This document shows, one piece after another, positions 23,646-37,973 of a DNA stretch of 64,000 nt. The notes under the pieces were generated by a model, which saw nothing but the letters and a program-made list of their open reading frames with translations, did no database searches and was not told the origin of the DNA. Source of the DNA: Metallyticus violacea (taxonomy: Eukaryota > Arthropoda > Insecta > Mantodea > Metallyticidae); contig CM060833.1 of assembly GCA_030762175.1 (NCBI GenBank), positions 167,166,501-167,230,500 of the forward strand, written 5' to 3'. Position numbers and translations under genes: made by a program. How positions within the stretch are numbered: position 1 is the stretch's first letter; each line of letters opens with the position of its first letter.

Positions 23646-26600
23646 AGCCTGTTTATGCCCCCCCCCCCTTAGTTGTACACTTTCAGAGATACTATCTCCG
23701 ACGCAAGGCTTTTATCGATCTTGACTGCAACCCAGGTGACGTGAAGAGACAGTGCATGAACTGGATAATTTGATTTAAATCAAAGTATTTTGTTTTGTAT
23801 ATTAAGCAGTTACATGCTTACACTTTAATATGGTAGAGACTTCAGGAACGCTAATCTGAAGTAGAGCATAGCATTATTTAACAAGTTAATCCGTTGCAGC
23901 GTTCTCACAAATGAAGTGTATACAAATGCCTACAAATAAGCTCTGCATTTTGCGGTAAATATCTCCAGAGAGAACTGGAGTAATTAAAAACGAAAGTGCT
24001 CTCTCTGCGCAGAGCGTTGTGGTTGAAGTTTCTACGTACATGAGAATAGCGTGAGAAAGTTACTGTATAGGCAAATGACAACTGTTTTGTTTATTTCCAC
24101 ATGTTTTTTTTAATGTGTTTTCCAAGCTCTCCGACAATCTTTTCAGGTGTACACTTGCTTCTCTCTTGTTTATGGTTGTGCTCACCAAGCTAATACAATT
24201 TATTCGTAAGGGAACGAACCTCGACAGTGCACCAGAGTGTACCTAATGGCAAAGAGGCAGCTCCTGGTCTTGCAGCAGTTTTTTGTGCCACATTCCACCA
24301 CGCTCTACATTATGAAATGCTATTCATCGCACCAACACCAATCCGATGTTTGTATTGGTGTTGCAGGTGGCGGGATCTGGAGGAGACTATAAACAATAAA
24401 CGTCATCATTACGTGAGGTAAGGGGGACCAACTTTCATTATTGTGATTGAGGCACCGCTGGCTCGGTCGGTAGCTTGGTTACCTCACGCTGAGGGAATTG
24501 CCGCGTCACGCAACCCCTGGACCGCACTCTGCATACGGCTCACAGTCTACTCCAATAAATAAAGACCTATCCTCATACGTAGTTAAGATTAGTGCATTCT
24601 CGACGGAAGCTCCTTGAACAGTAAAATTCAATATGAGACGTGGCTTTTAATTAACTGTAATAAACTTCCGAGAAATAGGATTAATGGTTATGTCATATTA
24701 CTGCTACAAATGCTTTAGACACAACATTTTGGAAGACCCTGACAAATTATGATACATGGAAAGATTTAATGACTATTAATGAGACTATGTGGGGTTTTCA
24801 GTGCAGAATTAGTAAATTACGTACTCCTGAACCTGCATCAGCAAAAATAATAAGTGTGTAAGTTCCCTTATAATAAGAAAAAGGGGAAAGAAGGCACAAT
24901 GTTTCTGTGACATCATTGGGAACAAATACGTAACACGACAGGAAGTTACAACATCCACACAATTGTGGATCTAAATGTTTGACAGCTCTACACTTTATGG
25001 GGAGATAATATCTTGGTGGAAATGAACTGTCTGCAGAGAAAGCCAATATGAGCATAAATGAGTTAATCCAATTGGTGGATAACATCACTACTGAGCACGT
25101 TTGTCTGACTGCTACCAGATTCCCTTGCAGAATTCTACCACAGCTACTCTTTCCCAAGGCGAAGCTTTAACTCATCTTTGAATCTTCGTAGCATAATTTA
25201 AAGAACCGCAACTGTCACCACTCTGCCAACGAGTTAAATGTAAAAGTTGTCAATTATTCCCCTAAGTTCCTCACACAAAAGCTCTAATCATAATCTCTTC
25301 CTTTGCCATTTTTGCATCCAAAACATAATTTACCTGCTCAGGGTACATTTCGTTGCCTTGACTTCAACAGTGGTTTCTCTCAGAATGCATTTGCATTACC
25401 TTGCCACATTTCTTCACATTTGATGATTGTCTTTCATTCACGCTTATTGATGCTTTGCCTCTTTCAGCTTCAGAAAGTGTTTTAAGAAAAAGAGATATGG
25501 CGGTTATAGCGTTCTACTCCTGCCGGCCTCAAGCGTTACCATTAGTGAGTAAGGAAATAGCTTTCGCTGCTATTGTGCCATCCTTCATATGAATACTCCT
25601 CCTATATGCAACTGTATTTAAAATATTTTCCTTTTTAGCAGTTTACAACCCTACATTAGGACTAGTTGCGGCTGCAGTTAGTCATCTTATATCTTGTTTA
25701 TTTGCTTCCTTTCTTTTAGTTTAACAGGCTTGAAATATTTATTTTCTTAGTTGTATATGTTCAATTTTTTTTCTAACTGTGTAACGAACACCCACTTCAC
25801 CACTATATATAGTTTCTCTTTTCTTTTAAACTACAACCAGTCTTCACGAATGTTTTATTCCCAAAATTGACTATATTAGTATTAAATTAATAATAAGTGA
25901 CGTACTACAAATATATTTTATCTGAACTTAAAGGAACTCATAACAGCTCAAAGATTATATAACAAATAATACATCACCTAACTCGCTGTTTGATCTTTGC
26001 AGCTATGTACTTCAAGCCCTTAAATCAATGAAATATTATTAATTAAATATTACACTACGGTTACGAAAATCGACATTGACGAAGGAAAAAAAAAAAAAAA
26101 AAAAAAAAAGACAAAGTGTTTTATAAATGATTAAAACTTTAGAGTTCGTCCGCGCTCAGCGAAATTTGAATAAATCCTGTTAATATTCCTGCATCCTGAG
26201 CATTCTTTTGGCATTAATGCGAAAACCTGACGTTATAAAACCTAAAATAAACACCTGGAAAGTCTAGTGAGGGTGAGAGTATCCCTTGCTATAACTAAGA
26301 CAAAGCAAAGGTCATAAGCCTATGAAGACCATTAGACGCCAAGAACAGTTCCAAAGTCGAGAGAAAGCGCGGATAATGAATCTGTGCCGAAATGAAGCTA
26401 AGGGCGTTTACCTTCGTTCGACGCCACACAATTTGAAACTGACGCTGTGGGTGTGTGCAATAGAGTCCTCATAGCCTCTGTAGAGTTGTGGAGTCATGAC
26501 TCACCATATATATTACAGTTTTTAGTGCACAGTAGCTCCCGACCTTCTTTTGTTTGTTATTTTAGTTTTTCTTGAAAGGATGTGAGTTTGATCGAGTGCA

Positions 26601-28385
26601 GCTGAGAGCAACATGGGCTCACGTACTCTCTCGCTGCAGGTATCCCTTCTCATTCTACTGAGGCTATAATGTGTTTCAAAAACAATTTCATCGTAACAAA
26701 AACATACCTCTAACATTTTCATGAAATAAACCAAATCAAGGCAAAGCACTGTAACTAAACAGAAAGCTAAATACTTTATCAGTTCATATCTATATATGAG
26801 ATGAAGTTAAGAAATGTAAGATTTGGAAAACAAAATAGCTATTCATATAATAACTTATTTATTAAAGAGACTGAATATGATTTCACTTTTAGCACTTTTT
26901 AATGAAATATTAGAACATAATGGAACTGTAGTGAGGATTGAACAGTATCTAGAGTTTTAGTAATGGACGCAAAGATACAAATTAAAGAAGTCCTAAACTA
27001 GATAGACAAAGGAAAGAACAGGGAAAGTTATCTGGTCGCAAACTAGCAACAACAAAAGTCTCAGAACGTAATTGTAAATCTCGTCGTTGTGTAAAGTATA
27101 CATCTCCATGAGTTTCTCTCCAAGGCAACCAATCCAGTTATTGTTTTACTTCAAAATACTGAAAAATGTCATTCACATAATTTTGAAATTAAAAAGTATA
27201 ATGTTACCGAGTTAAAGATTAATGTTTTTCAGTAGGTACAATGCCGTTGCTCCGCAACACGTGTTAAAGTGACTGAACGAGATAAAAGTCTGTAATACAA
27301 TCCACATTGACAAGTACTACGATGAAAAAAATAACACATAAGAGTCAACAAACTTTGCAATTTCGGCCTTTCAAGTCAATTACACAAAACAATTGAACTT
27401 CTGATGCCTCACTAATAACAACTCCAAATATTAGTAAGAAATAAACACCATTCAACACTAGAGCGTAATTTAAATCTGTGGGCCGAACATGCTTTTAAAC
27501 ATCAAAGCTGATTTACCTGCCACGACAGTGGAATTAGTACAAGTTATGTTACTGCAAGAAAAAAGTACCATAAAATCCGCTAGTGCAACTTTTTAATTTA
27601 AATTTAACCTCTAGGTAGACTAAAGCTAGATGAAGAAACTTGTAGTAACGAATATTTGGATTGGTTAGATTAGGTTGGACGAGCTAGGTGTTCACTTAAG
27701 TTTGATTTAAGAAATTTACCTTTAGTAAATACTTGAAAAGGTATCTTTCTTCAACCAGTCTTTTCACAACAAATTTTAAACGCAGTCCTTTGTTTTTAAA
27801 ACTGTTTACTCTTAGCGTTGCTTTTTTTTTTCTGCAGTTTTTGTTTTTCTATCGATTGATCGATATATCTCATAAATGCCCGAGGGATCGATCTGTATCT
27901 GTTCACTACAGACGCATGTGAGATGGAGGACTGACTCAGGCAAACGAAATGAATATATCTCTGCCATTGGAATATACCTCAATCTTTTAGTGAAACTCGG
28001 CATTACGGAAGAGAAGATGAAAAGACAGATAAATATACATATCAGATAGATTTCATTGTATGATATTACAGTGAACAAGAACAACGTGTCGTAAAAGTTT
28101 ATTATTGGCTCATGAACTGTGAGGTTATGCTACAAACACTATTACGAACCTGGGGGCTTAGAGAAAAATGTGACGAAATATTATAAAGACAGCCTAATGA
28201 CGTAAAAACATGGTCAAAGCACTGGAAACACATAGGGTAAGTCTCATAATTTGTATCACTTTGAACAATTTCTAGATTGGTACGGAATACGTGAAGTATT
28301 AGCAGGACTTGATAGGAATTCATTGTAGCTCCATTCTTTAAGCATTTCCGTACCAACTGAGCAAACGCAGGATATTATAATGCAA
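23646..28385. other. Anonymous AT-rich DNA
   Basis: Nothing recognised over 4.7 kb except the A run at 26085. A segment at 24450-24560 (GGCTCGGTCGGTAGCTTGGT) faintly recalls a tRNA-like A box but has no B box. Confidence 0.4.
26085..26109. repeat. Poly(A) run
   Basis: Twenty-odd uninterrupted A. It may be the tail of an unrecognised retroposed element; no SINE body was seen upstream. Confidence 0.8.
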
Positions 28386-28426
28386 AATGGTACAATTTAT
28401 AATCATGTACTATAAATTGTACCATT
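28386..28426. repeat. Perfect inverted repeat AATGGTACAATTTATA
   Basis: Sixteen-base arms (28386-28401 and 28411-28426) around a 9-base spacer. The arm contains GGTACAATTTA, which recurs several times in the next 900 bases. Confidence 0.85.
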
Positions 28427-31257
28427 ATTATTCTAAATTGGACCATTACCACAGTACAGGTTATCAACACAGCATGCCTTGATAAAGTAAATAGCATTAA
28501 TTTAAAGCAAATTTATTATATAATTAATGTGCAATGTTAGATTAATTTAGCATGCTGGACAACCAAGGACCCAGCAACTAAATAATGTTACGATGTAAAA
28601 CTTGGAAACTAATATCAGAATTTCACACCTTTTCTTCAAATTATTGTTTCCTTTTAAACAGCCCTCAGTTGCATTCAGATCCACGTTCATCCTGTTATTC
28701 GTGTTTGGGTAATGTTACTCCCCGAATCGGTTACTGCAATATTATACATTGTTTTAATAATGTGTAACGAAGTATGCATAAGATTAATATTGTTGTGCTC
28801 TATTGCAACAAGAATAGGAATTTGCAGCTTTAATGTGACAAACAATTGTATTCGTACTTATTGGTTTTCCAAACATAAAATTGCAATGGTAACTTGGATC
28901 TATAAATGTTGCAAAAACTTTCCTATTAATTTTCCAGTTCAAAATAGAAGAAACGCGACGGTACAATTTATGTGACTGGGCCATTTCGTTTATTTAACGT
29001 TACCTTCCTTACAAAGCAGAAACTATTTAAAATATTATTACCGGTTATTGTTGAAGTAAGTAACAGGTACAGCATGTTAAATGTGAAAACGAAATCACAC
29101 ATACCTGTGAGTGTATATAAGCTTAGCAGTTGGAGATGAAAATTACTTCGCAGGTTATAAAATCAAACAAACAACTGCAACACGGCTTGCGTGCCTGCCA
29201 CGTTCACCATTTTCAGTCCACCTTCTCTTTACCTCTTAATACACACTCTCTCCTTTATGTAGCGATACAGCTTAAATAGTCTATCAGATATGTGGACGGT
29301 ACAATTTAAATTCCGGTACAATATATGAGATCTTACCGTATCTTAACGTGTGCAGCCTACGCTTTTCGTTTGTTGCTGAAGCACAGAAGTTTTTACTAAG
29401 GCGGGTTGGCTAATATTCACTGGAAAAGTGCCAAACTTAATCATAATTTTGAAAATAGCGCATTCGCTGAGACAAAGGGCCAAACATTGCTGGTACTGTA
29501 AGATACTCTTGAAATATTCTGATGCCTTCAAGGAGGTGTCGGATTTCCTTATTGCGAAATGCAAGATAAGTGCTGAATGACGAAGTTGCGTTTCACAGAT
29601 CGTTTCAAACATCCTGAGCCGGATGCTAAGATAAAAGACAGAAACTCTACAACACTCAGCACCTGCCTATATGCGTGACTGAATTCCAAGGCAGATTTCT
29701 GTGCACGTCAAGAAAACATGAATACATTTTAGTTTGAGTATGACCAGAACAGATCTTAAGGCATCCAGAATTAATATTTTAAATTCCAAATTTCCAATAT
29801 GTATTTTAAAAAGTAATTGGTGTGTTGTTATATTAGGGCATATCATTGGAAGCAGAGAGAAAGGGAAGTTGTTTCTGAAACAATAGAAGAACATGTTAAA
29901 CTGAACGATTTCGTATGTTATTTAGTTACATAGTACTAGAGTTCGGCATTTCGGTAGCCTGACCAGCATATTGGAATTGTGCCGCTGTTGCAGATATCCG
30001 GATGATGTCCCACCTGTGAAGTGCTCCCCCCTACCGTAATTTGCCTTTCAAGAATCCCAAATTCGTTTTCTGCCACGCTCCAATGGCTCCATTGTGAGAG
30101 AAGGATCCACACTAGTTGCTCTTGCGTTCTCTGTCTTGCACATTTTGGGAAACGGTGCGCCCTAGTCAATACATCTCTTTACCGTCGTAGAGGGGGAATC
30201 ACGTGCGGATAGCTTCACACAAAAATGAGGACCCATTCGGGACTCGAGTGGAGATCCAATGCGCTGTGAGCGATTTTTTCGGTTACATTTTAGAAAGTCC
30301 ATCACTTAGCAAATGAATGAACACTGAAAAAAAAAAAAAATGTTAAAGTCTACCATTGAAGGACGAGAGAACGAATTAATTCAGCCGTCTTTTCCCTAGG
30401 TTACACAATGAACGACTGTGCCCTTGTATTGTTGAATATCAATAGTTAATAAATATTCCAATAAACTAATCCCGCTAAATGACAAATAAAAATCACAATG
30501 ACAAGAACAATATAAATGTGTCACATGATCCTAACGGTGTAACAATACCATAAATAAAAATATGTCTTAATCACAATACAGTATTGCATTGCTTATATAA
30601 TATGTAATTAGATCATATTCTGAAACAAATTGTAACACTACTATTGCCTTCATTGAATACCTTTAAGTGTTAATTCACCAAATATTCATTCGCAAATTCC
30701 TCCTTAAAGCTCTAAAATATTGTTAAAAGATGTGCACATAGGTATGAAAATAGCTCATTAAGTAAAGCGTGTTACTTATTTATTTAATTTTTAAAATTTG
30801 TTTTAGTAAATGCATGCTGAACACTTTTCTCTTAAATATGCCTAACAAGAGTAAAATGTAAAGTTAGGTTAAACATGAGAAAAGAAAATAAAAAGAAAGA
30901 AAGAAAGAAAGAAAAAAAAAAACATTCCTTTCAGTACTCTAACCTCACTTTCAAAAACAAATTGAATTCCATAATCCTTGGCTATATTTGAGACTTCTAA
31001 CTTCAAAACCCGCCTAATCCATTTTATTGGCATTTGCAACAGAATAAAATAATATTTTATAAATATTTTTAGGACATTTCGAAATAAATTGAATTTAAAA
31101 GTATATTTTTGTATAATGGGTATTTTAGAAAGGTGAGTATTGTAATTTTCAAAATGTGTTTCTAAAATCCGCTTTATCCATAATATATTTACAATTTTAG
31201 CATTTATACCCTAAAATATTCAAAAATGTTATTTTATTCTGTTAAAAATGCCACTAA
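28427..31257. other. Anonymous DNA with a GC-richer patch at 29960-30260
   Basis: The patch holds two opposed short frames without known motifs. Copies of GGTACAATTTA at 28960 and 29298 are noted separately. Confidence 0.4.
30883..30922. repeat. (GAAA)n microsatellite
   Basis: AGAAAGAAAGAAAGAAAGAA followed by an A run. Confidence 0.9.
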
Positions 31258-31450
31258 CATGGAAACGACCGATACTTTTTAGTCATAGGCCTCTTCTTTC
31301 AGGCTTGAGGTTCTTTTACATGCCGTAAATCTACGACACGAAGGAAGCCATACTTACGATTTTTACCCCCGAAAAATTCCATCGATCCGGGACCCGCGAT
31401 CTTGGGTCTAGGAGGCAAGCATGGTTACCACTACACCACTAGGACCGACA
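31258..31450 (-). mobile_element. SINE family A, 3'-truncated and internally deleted
   Basis: The tail part is missing; body and head remain. The GTGGGTCCC block is lost (CGACACGAAGGAAGCC instead). The B box is eroded (GATCCGGGACCCGCGATC), while the A-box side CACCACTAGGACCGACA is kept. Confidence 0.8.
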
Positions 31451-31760
31451 TCTATATTTCACTGTACATCTCCAATTAGTATTTAAACAGATTTGTTACT
31501 GAGTGCAACACACTTCCTACTAACTAGATGGACGTGTATATAAGCTCCTAAAGTGTCTACACAGGACGCTTAATTACATATTTTCTTTTCTTTTCTGTTA
31601 ATATCATCAGCTTTTCGAATGCCACAAATAAACTACTAACGTTACCGAATATGTGAATAAATTGACAAAGGTCGCTTTATATTCAGGTCAGCTTTGACTT
31701 TGCTAGACAGAGCGAATCTTCAACATGTACAACTGTTGAATAAGTCACGATTTTAACATG

Positions 31761-31943
31761 CTTTTTTTTTAATGGTGTTTAACGTCCGTTTTTACTACGG
31801 AGGCACCACATGCGGTGGACACTGATGATACATGAGATGAAATGATAAACTGGGAGAGGATTTTTTTAAGTAAGGAAGCGTTCCATGCCTAAGTTTAGGT
31901 ACCTCCCCGGCATTTGTCATTTAAGAAAACTGAGGAAAACCTT
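31761..31943 (-). mobile_element. SINE family B, 5'-truncated
   Basis: The tail at the left (T-run then GGTGTTTAACGTCCGTTTTT) runs to the core CCTCCCCGGCATTTGTCATT. The head is absent. Confidence 0.85.
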
Positions 31944-32939
31944 TTGGCATGATTGACTGAACTAATACTCAGGAGGAAAGCAAGACTTAGACAGCATGAC
32001 TAAAAGCAGTATACACAGTTTCATACATTGCGTTCCTGTCATCCATCTGCCGGCGAAGTAGCTAACCGCGACAGGCCAACGGACTAGTTCCTAGTTTTAT
32101 CGTTCCGTAATCGTACAACTATGTCAACATAAACATGTATATAATCTTCGTGTTTTTATGTTATAATGAACGCTAACCTTTGCTATAGCAGATTTCAGAG
32201 CGATATCTATGACATTCCTGACATAAAAAAAAATTAGCCTCCGTAGAATCGCGGACAACGTGGACTCGGACAGAATCTTGTTGAAAATAGCCATCTTTTC
32301 TCTCAATATTGAATAAAAACTCTGTATTTGTGTACTATACATCTATGGTATTGGAAATATATGAGCCCTATTATGAGCCCGGAAGTTACATTACCATGCA
32401 CGAATGTGTTCATCAAATCAAATAATGACGTGAATTACGAAACCATGTTGAAACACTCCTTAGGCCTAACTCCGCTGAAATATAATGTATATTTATGCAA
32501 GCCCAATCATCATACTTGGTATTATAATTAGTAATATAACTATTATACGTGTATCATAGGCTTTACCTTCGACGTAAAAATTCTACAAAAGAGAAAGCTT
32601 CTCTAGTGCTAACTGCTTACAATAGCGTGGAGGCCGCAAGGGCCATATAATCATTGAAATTGGGAGAATAAGCCCCAGGAATGCTGTGGCAAGCCCCTTT
32701 CCTTTTTTAAGAGGCTAGCTACTGCAGGGTTAGTAAACTGAAGCATTTTTAAGCCGTTTGTGTCTTTGACTTCACCCGGCTGTAGTACTTAGCCAATGCT
32801 GACGTATGCTTTAAAACTTTCAAAAAATAGCGAATGGAGATGTAGTAGGTGAATTTGGACCAGCCAATGCAGAATGTATGTTTGAACTTTTAAAGATAGG
32901 CGCGAAGATTGCGCGTGCCTTTGTGACTCCGTCGGCAAT
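31944..32939. other. Anonymous DNA
   Basis: Nothing recognised between the family B SINE and the LTR-like segment. Confidence 0.4.
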
Positions 32940-33530
32940 GATGTTTGATTTGAGTTTAATATAATAAGGGAGAGTTTGCTTAGTGAGGCACTCAGTGTGA
33001 AGCTTTATACGCGGCGAGACACAGGCAGTTTAAGTTTTACACGAGGCGAGGCATGCAGTTATAAGATATTCAATGTGTTGCAGAAACAGTTCGCAGTATT
33101 CTTTATACATTCGACTTTCAGTTTTACGTGCCGCGGCACTCATCTGTAAGTTTCACACGCGGCAGCTAAGTTTATGTTCAACGTAGTCAAGTCTACCATG
33201 CGCAAAACACCAGAGGACGCGAGAAATTTTGCGCATAATGAAATACCAAACATAAATTATGTCACATCGCTTGTTTATTTACATTATTGAACTCCTCTCC
33301 CGGTCCTGTTGAGTCCCAATCAACAAAATAGCAGATTTCACCCTGAGAAATTGTTGTCATCGAAGAGTGGGTAACAACACCGAAGCGATCTATAATGAAT
33401 CTTCAAAACCACTTCAAATTAGCATCAAAACGTGAGGCCACTCAACGTCAACAGGTCGCTTCAATATTGATGGGAAACCTGGGGCACTTGGCCGGAGCCA
33501 TCTTAAATTTTGGCACCCAACGTGGCTTTA
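32940..33530 (+). other. LTR-like segment with short direct repeats and possible primer-binding site
   Basis: Repeats of the type TTTTACACGAGGCGAGGCA and GTTTCACACGCGGCAGC occur between 32995 and 33165, then CTCCTCTCCCGGTCCTG (about 33293). TTGGCACCCAACGTGG (about 33511) resembles the TGGCGCCCAACGTGG primer-binding site of some Ty3-type elements. No gag or pol frames follow. Inference only. Confidence 0.3.
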
Positions 33531-35552
33531 TAATTTGGCTCACCAACATGCAGCCAACAACAATAACAACCACAACATCCCAAGACCAAACCGCTTCAAT
33601 GTTGATTAAATTTTTTATTTCATAGTCTTATCCTCAGTTACTTTTTTAATTGTTATCACATCTTTTGTTTTCTATCGTGGCAACTTGGATTGTTTGAATT
33701 GAACAGTCAGTTTTAGAATTAAAACATTATTTATTTTGGGTAATATTATAGTAATATGGCCTAATTTGGAACTGCCGACTAATCTGCTGACATTCTGTAC
33801 TTTCTTGTAGGGTATAAATATTTTGAAAAATAATTATTACCAAAATCACGTAATGTGCTCAGTAGTTCTTATAGATTTATTCTGTCCAAATTCAAACATT
33901 AATAACAAGACTTCAAGTTGCCAGGCAACAATAAAAGAAAGAAATTATTGCAATTGCACCCTCTTTCAAATTTAAGTATAAAAAGTACGTACTATTTGAA
34001 ATTTCAAAATAGAGGTGTATCTGGATATGAGGGGTACAATCTAAGGTTTAATCAACAATGATTTTAATCTTCCTATTCAATATTCAAATTGGCATGTTTT
34101 TTAGATTAAATTATGTTAAATAATTTAATCTAAATTATTTAACATAATTTACACTCAAAAGTTTTGAAAAGAAAGCCCTATATAATTAGATTTTTATGGA
34201 TATGGGTAAAATCCAAGAACTTCCAGATTCTTGCAATGATCAATATTTTCAACACTGGTTTCGTTTATTGGTAAAATGAACTATTTTGCTTCTTGTTTTC
34301 ATCCATTGGGCTCAGAGTTTTCACATATAATTATTTAATAAGTTATGTAAAAGTATGTGTTTTTTTTTGTTTTGTTTTTGAAAACATTAAATTTTACAAT
34401 TTTTATCGCTGCTAAGGTTTCTGATTTCTCTCCCAAATGTTTTGTTTAAATAATATGAAGGGGTGAAGAGGGGAAAAACGTAAATATTCATCATTCATTT
34501 GTCTCTAACAGCTACTGTAAGTCTATGTTCTTAGTGCATGCAATTTCTTGAGCAGTTTTGTGGTTTTGGGTTCATGAAATACTTCTAAATGTTATTTGGG
34601 TCTAATATTATCAAATAAAGAAAATTTAAAAGTTCTTAATATTAAGATGTAATTTTTAAAGTAAATAACTTTACCTGAGATTGAGTTATTAGGCCTTAAA
34701 TTTTTTAAAAAAACATTTCAGAGAAAACAAGGCTAATATTTAGCTTATGTAAAAACAACAATTGAAACACAATGTTGTTTCGATGGTTTAGGGCGTAGGA
34801 GAATACTTTCGGTACTTGAGCCCTTTGTGCCAACGTACCTCTAGGACGTTTCTTTATACCGTACGTCTCAATTAGCTATCTGCCGGCTATGCACGCAGGA
34901 CGCAATTGGTGTTTTGCTTGCAGTGCGGTCAAAGCTGTTTTTAAGTGTGTGCATTAAATTAAATGTAATACAATGAAAGATCACCCCCGAAGTTAACCCG
35001 AGAACAGAATACTTGCTAATGACTTACATGAAAACAGAATCTTGCATAGCCTCATGTAAGTAATTTGTAGGGAAACCTCTTGGTGTTCCGGTTTCAAGCA
35101 AAACTTGGTCATAGATTCAGGGAAAGATGTCTAAAAATCTTTAGACCGTATATTGCAAGTTCATAAGCTGCTGAACGTGAAGTTTTACAGGGTAGTAACA
35201 GTTCAAGAGTTACAGCCATTTGGCAGTACAACTCCTGTGTATTTCTGTAATTTTATTGAAGAATATTGCGGTTTTCCCCGATGAGGTTGGTGTCATATTT
35301 CTATTTGGGAAGAATAGAACACATTCTAGATAGTTGTAGGTTGACTAAATAGTTTATTTAGGGTAAAATTGCAATTATTATTAATATCACAGTAACACAG
35401 CCCTTTTCTGAATTCTTGAGTTATTCACTTACATGCTATTGTTTCTTTATTGTTGAAACAAATAATTACCAAAACAAATCTATGCTTTAAATGTTCAGAA
35501 GTTTTTATAATATTACTCCGTACAAATAAAAAGTTAGCATCAAAAGGAATTA
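33531..35552. other. Anonymous AT-rich DNA
   Basis: Only the palindrome at 34108-34150 stands out. Confidence 0.4.
34108..34150. repeat. Perfect palindrome, 20-base arms, 3-base spacer
   Basis: AAATTATGTTAAATAATTTA at 34108-34127 and its exact reverse complement at 34131-34150. Wholly AT arms, apart from one G and one C, so chance is more plausible than for a GC-rich palindrome. Confidence 0.85.
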
Positions 35553-35870
35553 GTGACCACCTCCTTGGTCTAGTAGTTGACATGGTTCACTGCTGGCTGG
35601 GAGGCCCGGGCTCTATTCCCGGTACCTACTTGGGAATGTTTCTAAGTTTGGTCTGAAACGGGGTCCACCAGGCTAGTGAGGACAATTGGGAAGCTGCCTG
35701 ATGGAGAGGTGGCGATATTCGATCTAGTAAGCCGCGATATAGCGACCGGCGGGACCCCCTGCAATACTGCACTCTACCAATGATATCACGTGATGGAGGT
35801 AGAAGACGCAGTGGTCGTCGCGGTACACCAAGATCCCCATGGGACAGTAAAAGGCTAAGAAGAGGAAGTT
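35553..35870 (+). mobile_element. Candidate tRNA-headed SINE, sixth type
   Basis: CTCCTTGGTCTAGTAGTTGA (A box) and GGGCTCTATTCCCGGTACC (B-box region, altered) are followed by a GC-rich body (GCGACCGGCGGGACCCCCTG, GGTCGTCGCGGTACACC) and an A-rich end near 35870. One copy only. Confidence 0.55.
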
Positions 35871-37973
35871 AATTAGTGCCATTTTAAATTTCAAAGCAAG
35901 GGAGGGCTAGGAGTAAGGGATGAAACCTAACATTTAATCAACTTGGTTTTAAATTTCCCTCTCAATATGTACTGAGCATTTGTCGAGTTTTCGTTTAAAT
36001 TAAATTTATGTAAAATACAGAAAAACATTCTTAGACTAGAATTATCATAATCGTTTAACGCTAAAATTCCCAGCTAACGTTTCCCGAACGCTAAAGGCTC
36101 TTATGCGGAGAGACAAAAGTTTTAAAGGGCTATTTGGTTTTTTCTGTTTCTCTGACAATCAAGAAACGAATAGCTAAGGTCTGCTTCTTGTGCAGCAAAG
36201 GGTATTCATTACAGGTAGCTGTAACGCCGGTAGGTACACAATTAATGGCAACATTCAAACGTACCATGAAATGCTACTTTCATTTTAATACGCTATAGGA
36301 AACAGTTCCTTTCTCTACACAGAGAAAGTATAGGCTTCTATGAAAACTGAGTTGAATTAATGGCGAGGGAATAAAACATGCACATTATTATGTCTAGACA
36401 GCAATTAACAGTCTAATACTGGTCACGATGTTGAACGTTTACAATAAAACAAAAACAAACAGTGATTACTAGCGTTCTTTATATAAAAACAAATATGTTT
36501 AGGATTTCTCCGTAATTCAATGGATATCCCGAGCAAATTAATTTTTCCCTCTTTTCTCTAAGTCCCTTGCTTGATATTCTCCGTTATTACCTTATGCTTC
36601 CCTTTTCTTTTTCCTTTAGTGCTCCATTCCAGCATCCTTCATTAATCTGATGTTATTATTCTTTCCGAGCCAACTTCCTTCATTTTAACTTCTTCGTGTC
36701 CATATTTTTTTTTGCTAGAACTTCCAACAGCTTTCTAAAAATCCACATAGGTAATAATGTGTCTATTATATACGTAATATTTAGGGTGTTCTTGGGGGTC
36801 AAGGAACTCTTAGATCCTCCAGTTTAAAGAAGTAAAAATATATCAATATCAATTCAATTAAACATTCATCAATATGTCACTTACAATATTTGGATAGTGA
36901 ATTGAAAAAAACGTGATTTCGTATCCCGTAGACCAAAGTACAGCAGATGTATTAAGGTAACCAAGATATTAAGAAAATGTTAAGAAAACTTAACTAAAAA
37001 TGGTTTGTAAATTTTAATACTCTAATGCACATTAAAGTTTTTTAAAAAAATTTAATCCAAAATAAAATCTTGTTAAAAAACTGAAAACACTGAGACATAA
37101 AAATGCATTTTTCTTATAAACTATTGTCGGAATTGGAATATTTTTTTTTACTTAAACTGCAGACAACGTGCTATTCTTGGAACTAGAATAATATATTTTT
37201 GCTTTAAAAGAAATTAAATTTCAAATTTTGAAAAAACAACAGATTTTTAATTTTTTATTGGTATTGATTTTCATCAACTAATTGTGATATTCAAATACTT
37301 CTAGTTACCACGTTTCGCATTTACATACATTGTGTGCGTGCAAATAATTGGTCCAGCCAATCCGGGGAAAAAAGCACATTTATGTCAAAATTTTAAGTTA
37401 TCGGAAAATAATTTGTATTTAAAAAACTTTTTACATTCGTTAGAGAATTAAAATTTACAGAGAATCTTTAGCTAGCTGTTCTTAATATCTCATAAAGTAC
37501 ACATTGATAGCTTATAACTTTCTTAGATACAGTGCAAAATGTATATGCTGCATTATTTGCTGGATTTACACTTCCTGGTTACCTTAAAACAGTATGATGC
37601 TTAAGAAAACTGAAAGGCGACAACAGTGAGCCTTGTGTCACTTTTCGTTTCTTTAGGTCGTGTTTGTCGCTTCTCTTCAGTGAAAGTGTTTATCCATAAT
37701 AATATATCAACAACGTAGCACATCCATTCTTAATAAAAGTATAATTAGTCATATGTATTGAACGTTATTTAGAAATAGGAAATAATAAAGGGTTGTGAGA
37801 TTAGATTAGGCATTATGTTCAATTAAATAAGACTGGACTAAGTTTGGATTAATTTCATAGATCCGTCACACATTTTACGTCTTTATGACAAGGTAAAGTA
37901 ATCAACATTAAATAAGAGTATTTTGCAGCTATACAAGTACAATCACAGATACTACACGTAGGTATATGTTCCA
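35871..37973. other. Anonymous AT-rich DNA
   Basis: Nothing recognised; low-complexity T and A runs. Confidence 0.4.
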
